Of a DNA stretch of 64,000 bases, positions 49,560-62,324 are shown piece after piece. The notes beneath the pieces are model-generated. The model ran no database searches. It saw nothing but the letters and a program-made list of their open reading frames with translations, and was not told where the DNA came from. The translations under genes were made by a program, and so were the position numbers. Position 1 is the stretch's first letter, and each line of letters starts with the position of its first letter. Source of the stretch: Thysanoteuthis rhombus (Eukaryota; Mollusca; Cephalopoda; Oegopsida; Thysanoteuthidae); assembly GCA_963457665.1 (NCBI GenBank), contig OY735224.1, positions 41,672,239-41,736,238 of the forward strand, read 5' to 3'.

Positions 49560-49905
49560 TGTTGCAGCTACAGAACAGGGGGAGGGAGAGAAAGCGGAGT
49601 TACAAGGCGACATGCAAAGGACAGGCTCACATGTCTAACGGAAAGACATGCCTGTTGACGGAAAATACCGACGTCATGAAACTGCAACTTGTTTGATGAC
49701 CCACTGACTTCGTACTTCACATCCACTTTCTCTGGCTCTGCTCTGAGCAAAACTGCTCATGTTAACCGAACGATACCTACGTGCTGTCAAGCCACAAGTG
49801 GCTGGATGACGTCTGCGTTTTATTGGTTATTTAAAGATGCCAATCCTGGTTACGAGCCACTTGATTTCTTAGTTTCTGTATTGCATTTACAATCACCATA
49901 ATGTT
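49560..49905. other. GC-richer island with hairpin and promoter-like boxes
   Basis: ACAGG..CATGTC pairs with GACATGCCTGT (49620-49654, 9-base loop, one bulge). Further on, TGACGTC (49807), ATTGG (49822) and TATTTAAAG (49828) occur within 30 bases. A 70-codon frame (49689-49901) spans it. No family was recognised; the spacing of the boxes is tight for a real promoter. Confidence 0.3.
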
Positions 49906-50215
49906 AACAGTCCATCTTTTGTTGAATTACACTTTTTGAAATATTCAATTCAAATACAGTACTGAAACATTTAATTGGCATCAAGAAAACCGACTACTTT
50001 TGAAACTGGCTGTTTTGAATCTGATGCACTTCTTACTAATTCGTTGCATGGTTGCTTTTTATTCTAATAATCGCAGTTTGGTTGTTTCCAGATTCTTTTT
50101 TTTTGAGTGGATTAACTTTCCTTTGTTTCTTCTCATCGTATATTTTATATCATAATAATTCAAATGTAATGATGAAGATTAAACAGAACCTGGTTTAGAA
50201 GTGTAACAATATTTA

Positions 50216-50337
50216 TCACACACGCATACACACACATACAAACACACATACACACACATACGCACACAAACACGCACCCACACACATACACACACACACA
50301 AATACATACATATATATATATATATATACATATATGT

Positions 50338-50413
<76 letters not shown>
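50216..50413. repeat. (CA)n/(TA)n compound microsatellite
   Basis: CA-rich then TA-rich blocks with interruptions, about 195 bases. Confidence 0.95.
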
Positions 50414-50415
<2 letters not shown>

Positions 50416-50545
50416 GTTCTTTACAATTCATTGATCATTAGGAATTCCAAGTACATATTAAGCTTTGGTCCAAAATTCGAGGAAGATAATCTGATACTTT
50501 ATTGGCTTCTATTCATGAAATGAATGATCAATCATGAACTGTGTC

Positions 50546-50547
50546 AC

Positions 50548-50594
<47 letters not shown>

Positions 50595-51130
50595 GTCTTT
50601 CAACGTCCGTCGTTGGACATAAACCTTCCCTGGGATTCGCCACACATGGGCGTCGCGGAGCCAGTACTTTCTGAATTTGTCTAGTTCGTCTCCTCATCTA
50701 ATATTCTGCCGGCCTCGGTTCTGCATGTGATCCATGTCATGAGTTGCAATGTCCATCGGTTGTCCACCATTCTTGCAACATGGCCAGCCCATTGCCATTT
50801 GAGATTTTTGATGGATTCTATGATGTCCCTGACTCTTGTCTTTCCCCAGATGTACTGTGCTGTCTTGTGGTCTCTCCATGTGAAGCCAAGCATACTTTTT
50901 TCATCTGCCCGTTGCATGGTTGTCAATTTGCTAATCTTTCTCTTGGTTAGGTTCCATGTTTCAGCTCCATAAGTGACTATTGGGAGGATGCATTGGTTAT
51001 AAACCTTCTTTTTACGATTAATGGGATCTTCTTATTTTTGAAAGTTGAGCTTGCTCTGCTGAAGGTTTTCCATCTTAGTGTAATTTTTTGCTTGATTTGA
51101 TTTTTTAAAATTTTGAATATAGATTCCATG
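50546..51130 (-). mobile_element. RTE-type LINE, 5'-truncated
   Basis: Minus strand: WNMEPNQEKD equivalent of the ETWNL motif (about 50960), TTMQRADEKSMLGFTWRDHK and TAQYIWGKTRVRDIIESIKN (50926-50810), LKWQWAGHVARMVDNRW (about 50800-50750), then the 3' terminal RRRTRQIQKVLAPRRP and VANPREGLCPTTDVERL segment, ending with (TGATGA)n at 50549-50593 on the plus strand as CATCAT. It is the best-preserved C-terminus of the family here: an 81-codon frame without interruption. Confidence 0.9.
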
Positions 51131-51134
51131 GGTA

Positions 51135-51138
51135 AGGA

Positions 51139-51176
<38 letters not shown>

Positions 51177-52625
51177 CCTACCTGATGAGGTCAGTGAGGC
51201 TAGGACTGAAATTCCTTATTGTTTATCATTGTGAATTTGAAACAAACTAAAACAAAATACAACACAAGGCTTAAGGAAATAGTGGTAGTACATAAACCCC
51301 CCCTCCCTTTTTCCCAACGGAGAAGATTTTAGAGACAGACTCTTAAGTTCAAGCAATAAAAAAGAAAAAAGAAATCCTCAGACATCCAAGTAAGGTTGAA
51401 AAGGAAGCGAGACTCCTCGACAAAGTAACAGATGGTTGAATTCTAAAAAATCCGAACCGTGACTGTCGCATGGAAAATCACTCAACTTTCAACCCAAAAG
51501 CCTAGTCTGAGTCGCTGTAACCTTCATCCAATCATTAGAGAAACAAGCTGAAACTAAATCACATTGGATATCGCCCACACTATCCTAACACCTCACACAC
51601 TATCCTAACACCTCACTGAGGCTTTATTTTATCAAAAACTATTATATCCTTTTTTCATTCTCTGGGCCAGGTCGGCTGATGCAGCCGAATTCCTGCGGTC
51701 TAGATGATAATCATATAGAAAAGAACAATTCATGTTTTTCACTATGATGGAATTGCTTATGAAATCAGAAAAAAAATACAATTGCAATGCTGTTCACGAG
51801 TTTTTGTATGATGATAAAAGATTGGTTTGTCATTAATCCAGTGATAAACATTCAGTCCAGTAATAATGTAATTTGACTTCCCACAAATTGTAACAACAAA
51901 TTAATGTTGTTTGTATCCTCAATGTGTTCTGAATGAGAGAAATAAAGCATACAAGAATATATGGGGAGAAACTCCTGGAAAGTTCATTGTAAAATATTAA
52001 ATACTCAACCTCACGCAATTGACAACAACTGTTCATGTCAAACAGGTATAACTTGACAAAATACACTATTGGAAGTATATCATATCAATTCAATTACATT
52101 TTGGGGCATTGCACCTCCTTACACCTTAAGGAATACATAAGAATCTCAATGTAATACAGTTCTCGACATAGATTATTGGTGATCGTTTAGAATTACAGGA
52201 TTCTCCCTTCATTCAATTTTTGTAGAAGTTTTTTTCTCTTATTCAGAACATCGCTATTGCGGATTGTCGTAGGTCAGCCCCGATTTTTTTCAGTCACAAC
52301 GTTGTTCTTTTAAATCTTATGCTAATGACTAGCACCATTTTGTACCTCTTTTGATGGATATTCTTATCCATTAAAAATGTTTTCCATTCGTCAGAGCGTA
52401 CTTGGTTAAACTTATTTCAAAAGGGATGCATTATTCAAAAACATTTGAGAACTTTGGCTTTATTAAATCGAAGAGGTATATTGTTCGCGGTGATTAATAA
52501 CCTAGGGTTTAGAAGACCTGAAAAGATATTATTCTTTATTAGAAATATGTTCCTGCTTAGGACCATACTCAACAGTATCACATCTACTTTATTTAACACC
52601 CCCTGATTATAATTTAATATTGATA
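51135..52625. other. Unassigned DNA with (TC)n tract
   Basis: (TC)n at about 51141-51177. No gene or element was recognised between 51.2 and 52.6 kb. Confidence 0.5.
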
Positions 52626-52631
52626 TTCATA

Positions 52632-53260
52632 CAGTAGCGACCAGAAGTTATATTTGAAGGGGATCTTTACACAAATTCTCTTGGTGCAATGAAACTCTCA
52701 AAATATGGGAATGTTATAAACCTGGTTATGAAATCTAAAATTATCTGGCAAAAAAGGCAAGCTTAAACTTATCTTGGAAAATGGGTTTTATTCTAAAATG
52801 CAAAATATAAATAGAAAAAAAGAAAAAACATACAAAGCATATATTGACTACGCTGTAATCAGTGATTGATATTTCGTTGGGTCTTCTCTTGATCATAGCA
52901 TCCAGTCTCCTGTGTATTGACGCAACAAGCTTTGTGCATGTGCTGGGCGTAATTTCCTGTCAAGCCTCCTTACATTCTGCCCCAAAACTTCTTAGGAGCC
53001 CCGTGTGACTTATCTCAATTCTGGTTCAGAATTCCCTAAAGGTTTCCAGTCGGATTAAAATCTGTTGACTATTAGATTAGAGACCTGCCAGAAAATCTCT
53101 CAATACTTTGCAACATCGCTGGGGACATAGCAATCGTTCAAATCTAGCCACAAAGCGATGTACCAAAAATATTTACTAAATCTATCCGTTTTGATGGTAT
53201 GTTCTTTCGTTGCATTGGACAGCTGCTTCCTGTCAGACATCTCCACTTAAACCTACAGAA
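52632..53260 (-). mobile_element. Tc1-type transposon, C-terminal and 3' end remnant
   Basis: Minus strand encodes the end of a Tc1 transposase: IERFSGRSL, STDFNPTGNLWGILNQN (about 53060), DKSHGAPK, CTKLVASIHRRLDAMIKRR-like residues split over two frames (about 52950-52900), ending PNEISITDY. In the SPDLNPIENLW motif the catalytic Glu is replaced by Gly, so it is inactive. At the left edge, ACAGTAGCGACCAGAAGT (52631) looks like a Tc1 inverted-repeat end. The other end and the N-terminal half are missing. Confidence 0.8.
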
Positions 53261-53264
53261 TCAC

Positions 53265-54340
<1,076 letters not shown>

Positions 54341-54344
54341 GTTC

Positions 54345-54500
54345 ATTGAATTAAAGTCTCCCGTGTAAGATTTTTTCTTATAATCTACAAATGTTAAACA
54401 AAGTGGTTTGTTAGATTCTAATATCGTTTCGATGGGTATATTTATTGTGTATAGGTGATCTAATGTTGAATAACTACTTCTAGAGCCTGCCTGTCTAAGA
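54345..54500 (-). mobile_element. RTE-type LINE RT fragment joined to a Penelope-like remnant
   Basis: Minus strand: LRQAGSRSSYSTLDHLYTIN, IPIETILESNKPLCLTFVDY, KKKS. This is the EQAGFR...STIDH...LTFVDYEKAF stretch of the RTE palm, including the first catalytic Asp. It abuts PLE sequence at about 54500 in the same orientation. Confidence 0.75.
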
Positions 54501-55110
54501 GTTTGTTATTTTATGTGTGTTTTGGCTTGTTTGTTTTGAGCCCAAAATATATTTTGATAATTTTGTGCCATTGGCGTATTATTGGACGTTAAATGTTGTT
54601 TTGTGTGTGTAGTTTCTTCCTCTCCAAAGACTATCTGAGATTCCTATGTTTCTGTTTTGTTTTTGTTTGTTTGTTTGTTTGTTTTTTCATTTTCAAATAG
54701 TTGGTAGGCATTTATGATCATTCCACCTTTTTCTAGTGGGAGTCGTGTTTTTGTGTTTATTTATGATTTGTTGCATATTTTTCTATTTTTTCGGCTGACT
54801 TTAGCGTGTCGCTGTTGAATATTTCATGTAGTTTGTCCGATATCGGGAAGTATTTGTCGAGTAGTTTGTGAAATATTCTAACTGCGTTCGTTTTCTACGT
54901 TTTTATTGTATGCTGGATTGAACCATTTATGTTTCCCATTCTGTTGATTTTTCTCATTCTCTTTGACATTGAAGTTTGCCAAAAACTTTTTTGCAGTCAT
55001 TATTCGCTATGGTGTAAATATCTTCTTAAGAATTGACGGATAATCTGTGGCTGATGAACTGTAGTATCTGTTTGAATATATGAATTTGTGATTGGAAGAA
55101 TAGATTTATT
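54500..55110 (-). mobile_element. Penelope-like element, post-RT linker and GIY-YIG remnant
   Basis: From high to low coordinates on the minus strand: YYSSSATDYPSILKKI (about 55070), KHKWFNPAYNKNV (about 54940), VRIFHKLLDKYFPISDKLHE and IFNSDTLKSAEKIE (about 54880-54780), then NGTKLSKYILGSKQ (about 54570), corresponding to TELSKYIW of the nuclease domain. Frame changes are needed to connect them. Same type as the copies at 16.5 and 36.2 kb, opposite strand. Confidence 0.78.
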
Positions 55111-55209
55111 TCATGAATAGTTTATACGCATCTTTTGGAGTTTGGAAGTTTTATAAGGTCTATCTCTGATTTCTAACACTCTTTTCTTTTTTAGCACAAC
55201 TTTCAAAAA

Positions 55210-55212
<3 letters not shown>

Positions 55213-55287
<75 letters not shown>
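55213..55287. repeat. (TA)n microsatellite
   Basis: About 37 TA units. Confidence 0.95.
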
Positions 55288-55289
<2 letters not shown>

Positions 55290-56320
55290 TAGAAAGCTTT
55301 GCAGCTTTAAACACTACATATATGATAGGAGGTCCTGAATATTTTGTCATTCATGTATATTACTGAAATTTTGTATACTTTTTTCACTGGTTTCTATGTT
55401 TTACACAGAATTAGATACTATGGTAATATGTATGAGGTCTTCTCATATATACTTGCAAAATTACCCAACCTTGCCCAGTTAAAAAAAAACAACAAAAAAA
55501 CAAAACAAAATGATAATATGTCTTTGGTAAACTTGGTATCAATTCTGTTGAGAAAATATCAACAAAACTATTGTTCTGGGAATCTTAAATGAGAAATCTT
55601 TATATCGACTGGATTCAGGAAAAAATAGTAATTTAACTTCCATTGATATTATCAAAAAAGAAAAAAAAGAAGAAAGGAGTAGAGATAAATATATGAATCA
55701 ATATAAAATTCTATTCATAGATAGAACAATAGAATTTGCAAGTAATTGTTTGTACTCTCAAACAATTTTCCGGCTTTCACCACTTATGAAGGTAACTGTA
55801 TTATTTTTAAAATGCAGAGAAGAAAATGTTTGTAAGTAGAGTAAAGCAAAAGTGTTGCAGAACCCATTATATATAAGTGCTGACAGAAGTATTTATATTG
55901 AATGAGCGAATATGTGTAATATTCATGAAAGAAAAATGGAAGCACGATACATGTATTATATCATATTTGCCGTGAATATCCCTCGGAGTAACGGAATAAT
56001 TTTTGCCCATCTATGCACCCGTAGTCAATTTCAAAAGGAACTAATGGAAGTAACTGAAATAACGCACATATGTCTCAATGGAAACACATCATTTTTATGA
56101 TTAAATTCATGTACAGTATTCATGTAAACTGTCACATATTTTGAAAAAAATAATGTATTTCTCAACCCAATTTCTGACATAGCTAAGAATGCAATTTCAT
56201 TTCACTTTGTCTTTTATCCCGTAATTATCAAAAATCGACTTTTGTTTTCGTAGAATGAGTTCTTTGGGAAGTATTTACTCTGACGATATCACTGATAAAC
56301 TTTAAGTTAACTCAGTTCGG
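55290..56320. other. Unassigned DNA
   Basis: No recognised element. Small frames (82 codons at 55344, 62 codons at 55912) have no motif. Confidence 0.45.
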
Positions 56321-56329
56321 TGCCTGTCT

Positions 56330-56915
56330 GTATGTGGTTCAAAAGTTATTAAGCAACTTTAAAACTGACAATTCCTCAGTGGAAATTTATCAGGTCATTG
56401 ATGTTATCATCCAACGAAGTGTAGACACCGTATATGTCAGAGTATTGCAAAATATATACCATTGCAGTATCCCCTTTATCAGATTACATAACGACTCAGA
56501 GTCCTTCCAGCTCCAAAAAGGGATAAGAAAAGATGATACCAGCTCACCCAAACTCATTACGGCCTGCCTCGAGATAATCTTCCAGAACCCACACTGGGAA
56601 AATTAAGGAATCACAAAAAAGGCAAATACTTACTTTGAAAACCATGCAATGTGAACATGAGAGAATTAAAGTCAACTTCATAAGACAGCACAGTATGTTA
56701 AGAAGAGACAGGAGTTCAAAACACCATGGAATCCATTGTAAAACTCAAGTGGCAATGGGCTGGTCATACTGCAAGAATGGCAGACAACCACTGGACATCA
56801 TGACTTACAATATGGATCTCTAGAGATTACATGCAAAAGCGGGGCTGGCAGAATATATGATGACGAGACAGTCTAGACAAGATAAAACACTGATAATGAT
56901 GATGACAACGTGTTA
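56330..56915 (+). mobile_element. RTE-type LINE, internally deleted
   Basis: Plus strand: SSVEIYQVIDVIIQRSVDTV, YVRVLQNIY, then PFIRLHNDSESFQLQKGIRK and DDTSSPKLITACLEIIFQNP (about 56480-56590), equal to the RTE motif QKGVRQGDT.SPKLF. It then jumps to KTMQCEHERIKVNFI (56635), AMGWSYCKNGRQPLDIMTYN (from 56755) and the 3' end near 56900 with a degenerate TGATAATGATGATGA tail. The YxDD box and much of the palm are absent, so the copy is internally deleted. Confidence 0.87.
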
Positions 56916-57029
56916 CTCGCGAAAATGATTTGCTAGGATAATAGCACGCCGTCCACTCTCTCCCTTTTTCTCACTTCTCCCTCATAAACGTTACCAACCA
57001 AGCGTACCAAGACAATCTTTTTTTTTGTA

Positions 57030-57130
57030 TATATATATTGTTTTATGACCCCCCTTTTATAACTCCCAAAATGGCATGATGTCAAGAGATGTTGGTTGAA
57101 GGACGGTTTCCAAAGAGTTATTAACCAGAC
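57030..57130 (+). repeat. Repeat A, 3' part
   Basis: TTTTATGACCCCCC, ATGGCATGATGTCAAGAGAT, GTTGGTTGAAGGACGGTTTC, AAAGAGTTATTAACCAGA: same order as the end of the copy at 49480. The 5' part is absent. Confidence 0.5.
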
Positions 57131-57258
57131 CTGTCTTCGTTCACTCTTCATCTTCATCATCATCCTCTTCCAAAAAAGATCTTTCGGCGAGGGACGAATG
57201 ACAACGGAGGTAGGTGGATGATACCTCAGTAGTTTCTAGATAGGTGGCCCGGATATAA

Positions 57259-57546
57259 TGGTCGTTTTGGAACTTCAAGAGCACTACGGCCAAGATTACC
57301 CTAAGACAGGTGCCAACTTCATTTGCTTCGACTGACAGCGTTGACGTCATTCATGGATGGGACGGGTTAGCCAACGTTGCAGTCACACATCCCCCTTTCA
57401 TCATCGATTGTGAAGCAGTAGATCCGTCAGATATGTTGAATTCGACTGATCAGACATCATTCCTGTCAGATCAGAAAAAAGATAAAACGTTTGAAGAAGA
57501 ACACACAAAAGAAAAGGAAGAATTATTTCGTTTGATGTATGAATAG
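57259..57546 (+). pseudogene. Possible orphan coding exon, unrecognised
   Basis: A frame open from 57259 (first usable start GTG at 57310; no ATG near) to a TAG at 57544, ending in a strongly charged tail (KKDKTFEEEHTKEKEELF). Amino-acid use looks more protein-like than neighbouring frames. A minus frame (57141-57350) ending in an acidic run (EEDDDEDEE) overlaps its start and looks equally plausible. No domain, signal peptide or membrane segment. It could be a terminal exon or an element ORF. Confidence 0.25.
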
Positions 57547-57654
57547 TAGCAATGATAGAATATCAGGGTAAAAATCATTATTATTGTGAAACTCCTACTA
57601 TTGAGTTTTGACTTTATTCTCGTATGTAACAACAATGATTGATAACAATAACGG

Positions 57655-57710
57655 ACCCCCCCCCCAAAAAAAAAAAACAACAAAAAAACAAAACAAAAAG
57701 AAAACAGTGA
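57655..57710. repeat. C10A12 homopolymer junction
   Basis: C10 followed by A12 and an A-rich CAA-type run, resembling an old poly(A) tail joined to a C run. Confidence 0.8.
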
Positions 57711-57839
57711 CATCATGTACGAATCACGGTGACACAGTGACAAACACTAAAACTGATGACAAATTCGGATCGACTCCTAAAGACCAACTCAAGTCGACTT
57801 TGTATAAAGTCTTTTATGGACATTTGTCCTCATATTGGT

Positions 57840-57892
57840 TCATTTTTCAATCACAACGTTTCGGCCATTGCACCCTACGGCCGCTCTCAGGT
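57840..57892 (-). ncRNA. Hammerhead-ribozyme-like core, decayed
   Basis: Minus strand: CTGAGAG (consensus CUGANGA mutated in its last two bases), stem II GGCC/GGCC, then GAAACGTTGTGATTG. It matches the element at 62170-62226 across stem II and the GAAACGTTGT block. Mutation of the core argues against activity. Confidence 0.4.
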
Positions 57893-57936
57893 GATGAATA
57901 GGTGTATTTTTAATAATCGAAACGGAGAACGCCCCA

Positions 57937-58016
57937 CTCGTCAATTGCATGAAAGCGTTAAAAACCATACCCGATATTAGAAAAAGGAATGTGAACTTTT
58001 TCATGCAATCGACGAG
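57937..58016. repeat. 18-bp inverted repeat next to the hammerhead-like core
   Basis: CTCGTCAATTGCATGAAA (57937-57954) and TTTCATGCAATCGACGAG (57999-58016) pair with one mismatch across a 44-base loop. Weaker pairing continues outward. Confidence 0.85.
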
Positions 58017-58039
58017 ACGGGCTCCCTATGTCTTAATGA

Positions 58040-58375
58040 GTCGCACATGCAATCTGGACCAACAGAGCTAGAAGACTGTATATTTAAACATTTACTTCTT
58101 ATTACGCTTTCTTTTTTTTAAGACTCACCCCACCCAATGAGTTTTTTTTGAATTTGCATCAAGAGTTTATGTTAAATTGGTTCCCCAGTTTGTGTTCGTA
58201 GGCGTTCACGCTTGTTTTTTGCCAATTACAACATTTTAATGACCCAACAAGAAGCGAGAGAACTAACTTATTTATATATTATCGTTTTTTTCCACTTTCC
58301 AAACACGACAAACTGCCAAAAGACGTTAGTCACCTGGTGGTATCCATTGAGTGGTTAATTTTTGTAAAGAAAATA
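58040..58375 (+). repeat. Repeat A, copy 6
   Basis: TGGACCAACAGAGCTAGAAG, AGAGTTTATGTTAAATTGGT, TGTGTTCGTAGGCGTTCACG, GACAAACTGCCAAAAGACGT and TAGTCACCTGGTGGTATCC, in family order. Confidence 0.65.
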
Positions 58376-58379
58376 TTAG

Positions 58380-60265
58380 CGTTGGAGAGAATTTTCATTG
58401 CGTAGAAGAAAATAACCATTTCATATCAGTGCGTTCATGTTTGGTTTTAGCGTTAATGAAACTCGACTAAGATTGGTATAAGGACACATCTGCGGAGCAA
58501 CTGCATAAAGAGTGAAAAGTCTTCCATGGTTGTAGGTAGGTAGGTATTAGGTAGGCGAGTGTTCGCGTATGTGTATGTTTGTTAACGTGAATATTTGTTT
58601 GCAGGTTATCTTATATTATACAAGCACAAGAATTAACAGGCAATCGGTGGACATATTTTTCTAGAAATTCTGATAATTGTTCACAAATCCAAATCATTCA
58701 CATTTCTTCATTTCATTCCTTAAAAGAGTGGCGAAACGTCTCTTTTGTCGATTGCAAGTGGTGGGGGAGAACAAAATTAACATCAATTATCACTAAGCAT
58801 CAGCTCAAATAATGAAGTGTGATTTTTTGTGTGTTCACTGGTCGTAACACTGGATTATTCCACTGGAAGGGGGCCTTAGGATTCTGCTGACAAAAATACT
58901 TCCCAGCTAACGGACAGGTTGCAATTTGGTTGGGATATGTGACGTCATAGGTAGCTCACTGAGTTTTCTTCTGAATAAAAACTTACTGCATATCCGAGAC
59001 GTTACAACGTTATGCTAGCGTTGCACAATACTGTAGCTGAAAATCTCGCATGTTCTGGGAAAAACATCAAAATTCTTTTTTTTTTCTCTCAACTATATGA
59101 ATAGAGGGTATAAAATTTCTTTGAATATTTCTTCAATTCAGGAGCAGTGATTTAATTAGAGCTTGTTCATATCATATATTCCTGAGATTTTGGAGAAATG
59201 TTGTCTGTACAAAGAAATGTTTATGAAATGTTACTCAGCAGAAGCGTTGTAGTAACTTACATTTGTTAGCTGGCTTCCTACCGATCGCCTCAAACTATAC
59301 CCTATTGATAGTATTCACTACTTTTTTCTAACATCAAATGATGAATATTTGAATCTCAGATAATAAAAGCGCAATGTTTGGTCAGAAACATGACGAAAAC
59401 AGCAGATAATTGCATTTGGAATGTGATTCATTTGGAAAATGATTCATACTCTTCGATGTTACAAAGTTTACAAAAATACAAAGGTTTTTAACCAACTATT
59501 TGTAAAAAGATGAAGCTTATTTTCTCATTGGTTACGGCTATTGTATCATTTTTTAGAAAGAGAAAACCTAGAAGAGAAGAGCCGAAGGAAAAAGACTAAT
59601 TTCCCCTTCTCTTAAATACAAAGAGATGCATTGTGCATTATACCAAGGAAGACATTCAGGTGAAAAATCCAGCAGTAAGACGTGCTGCCGTAATAGAACA
59701 TAACGATTATTAACATGATATGATATTAGCAGTTGACATTTATATTTTGAAACTGGTTCATTTCTGATGATTTCATTTTTCGATGTTTGCAGTAAGATTT
59801 TGCTACCCTTTGTAAATTCTAATCCTCTTGCAACAGACTAGTGTTGCTTTAAACTGAATTTCCGTTGCAAGAAGTATTCTTAATTATTGTACGTGATTAT
59901 TTCAGACTAATTCCCTTGCATTTATTGTTTTGTCTTTCACGATGTCCCGACTGTGTACCCCAGTCTTCTACAGTTGGTCTTGAAATATTGTTGAATCTTG
60001 TTCTGATGACATAATTCTTACATTTAACAGAATTATGGAGTGATATATCTAAATTTTAATTATACTTCTTCAAGGAAATCGTATCACGATTGAAAAGCTT
60101 CTGACCAGCATTGCATAATGCAAAATTTACTAGTGATATTACAGAGGATTGACAATATAATTGTAATATGTTACCACCACATGTGCATCTGACATCGCTT
60201 GCAAAAGTTGCATTAAAATTCACCGTTAAAACATAAGGATTAAAGAAAACATAGAACTGTTCTCC
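58380..60265. other. Unassigned DNA
   Basis: No gene, RNA or repeat recognised on either strand. Confidence 0.5.
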
Positions 60266-60269
60266 TTTA

Positions 60270-60332
60270 CTACATACATGAACACATACATACATACACA
60301 CATACATACATACATACATACATACATACATT
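60270..60332. repeat. (CATA)n microsatellite
   Basis: Tetranucleotide CATA/TACA tract of about 60 bases with a few interruptions. Confidence 0.95.
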
Positions 60333-60334
60333 GC

Positions 60335-62130
60335 CTCCATTTTTTCAACTTATGGAATTTATTTAAAAAAATTTCACGCCGTGCTAAAAAGGAAACGGTA
60401 ATTTGACATTTTAACTTGATCATCTGAATATATCAAAACAACATCTATCAAACGGCGTTTCTTTTATTTTTTTAATATATTCGAATGTATCCCTCACGCT
60501 ATTTTCCCAATCTTATCTCGCCCCTCAACCCACTTTCTCTTCCTCTCTAAGCCCCCAACCCTCTCTTTTTCTTCCTCTATATCATTCTGTTTCAGTTATT
60601 TTTTTCTCGTAAATCAATCTATCATCTTTTCGTTCGTAAACGCAAATATTTTTTTGAAAATGATTAGAAAAGTTATATAAAACAATTTCTTTCTTTTCCG
60701 ATTCTTTTGTACTTTAACCTTTTTAATGAATCACGACACATATTTCCTTCGTTTGGTGAATCATTGCAACGATTCACCAAACAAATATTGTCTCCATTTT
60801 TCTGGGCGCTCATAGAGACACAGTAATGCCTCATAACTACAGATCAAGACAATGAGAGGTTCAGAGGCTTCAACATACATTTCACGTTTTGCTGAAATAC
60901 CTAAGATCAGAAAAAAACGCTGAAAACTAACGTAGAAAATAATAAAGTTATCATAGTTTTAATAACCAAACACTGCAGTGTCACCAACGCAACATTTTTT
61001 ATGCTTGTTCAACCTCGAGAAAATGTCGAAATGTACTAAAAGCATCATTAGTCATATCATGATCATTTAAATGAAATTGGTAGATTCGTCTAAAATAGCT
61101 AAAATAATTAAAGAATGCTGACAAGATTGCGCTTAAATGCGTTACTAATGACTCTAAAATAAGAATGGTGATGCTTGTTGGATTTTTACTCTCTCAAAAC
61201 GAGAAATGGATTATATTTAACGTTGAAAGTGTTCAGCTTGCAACATTGGGTTCTTGTCAACTTTCCAGCGGGGATTCAGGGATGAGGTGTCTGGAAATTG
61301 GTTCATTTCATAAATTCTGAAAAGTTTGGGTGATTCAGAAATAGTCAGGGCATGAAAATGTAACCTACACGACATTATGTGTGATCAAACCTTCCGCGAC
61401 TTATGCCAGAGGTGGAGAAGTACTGTTAAATAACATCAAACTCCAAATAAGTTTTCAAGTTGTTAGATTTGGTCTGGAATAGTTTTAAAATACAATAGAA
61501 ACATAAAAAATGATGAAAAATTTAAATAAAACTTCATTCATGACGTGAGATGAGAAAAAGTGAAACTCTTAGTCCTACTTTTTCCAAATTTTTAAAATTG
61601 CTACTCTTTGGTACTATAGGTCATTTTTCTAAATAATAGCTATGATCCATGCATTCAAAGTTTTAAAATCCGAAAAAATGAATTTCATGACATGCAGAAC
61701 AAACAAAAAACAAAAACAACAGAAAATCAACCATATCCACCAATTTTTACCCTAATTTAGTAATTCTAGTCGATAACAAAAACGCCATAACCATCTCAAT
61801 GACCAATCTTTAGTAAAAGATGGTCAGTATGCCTACAGTATTTGAGAGAAAGTTTTGATTGCTTACTCGTGAGGACTTGGTGGAACGTAGACTGCCACCT
61901 GAGATCAGAAGTTTTCAACTATTTATGGTCACCAACACAATGTCTTTCTGATGTCCACTCAATTTCTTCTCTTGTTCACTCAATCTATATTTTGTAATTT
62001 CAGTCGCACCTGCGATAACAAAAGTAATGAATTGCATTCAATGTTTTTGAAACTGCGTAAAGAAATCTCACTCTTTGGCAGGTAAACTGATATTACGAAA
62101 TTATACTTTTCTTCCCTCAAAGTACCCAGA
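60335..62130. other. Unassigned DNA with one 12-bp stem-loop
   Basis: GTTTGGTGAATC, loop ATTGCAAC, GATTCACCAAAC at 60751-60782. Otherwise nothing recognised. Confidence 0.5.
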
Positions 62131-62169
62131 GGCCTTTTATTATTTCTATTATTATTCGGACTATCCTTA

Positions 62170-62226
62170 TCTTGGTTGTTTTTCATACAACGTTTCGGCC
62201 ATTGTACTCTACGGCCTTCATCAGGT
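62170..62226 (-). ncRNA. Hammerhead-ribozyme-like motif, best copy
   Basis: Minus strand: CTGATGA (62224-62218), one extra A, stem II GGCC/GGCC closing an ~12-base loop, GAAAC (62196-62192), then GTTGT pairing with ACAAC (62187-62191 with 62175-62179) as stem III. Conserved core boxes are intact. The expected GUH cleavage site after stem III reads CAA, and one base is extra before stem II, so self-cleavage is doubtful. Confidence 0.5.
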
Positions 62227-62324
62227 ATCATCTTGTAGGTTTTGGGAAGTAACGAACCGAACCCTTTATTTAACAGACGGGGGTATATTGACCGCACTCC
62301 CCTCTTAGCATTAGTAGTATTATT

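Noticed and set aside
49800..49840. CRE-CCAAT-TATA promoter
   Set aside because: The CCAAT and TATA-like boxes are only one or two bases apart, too close for the usual arrangement, and no exon follows.
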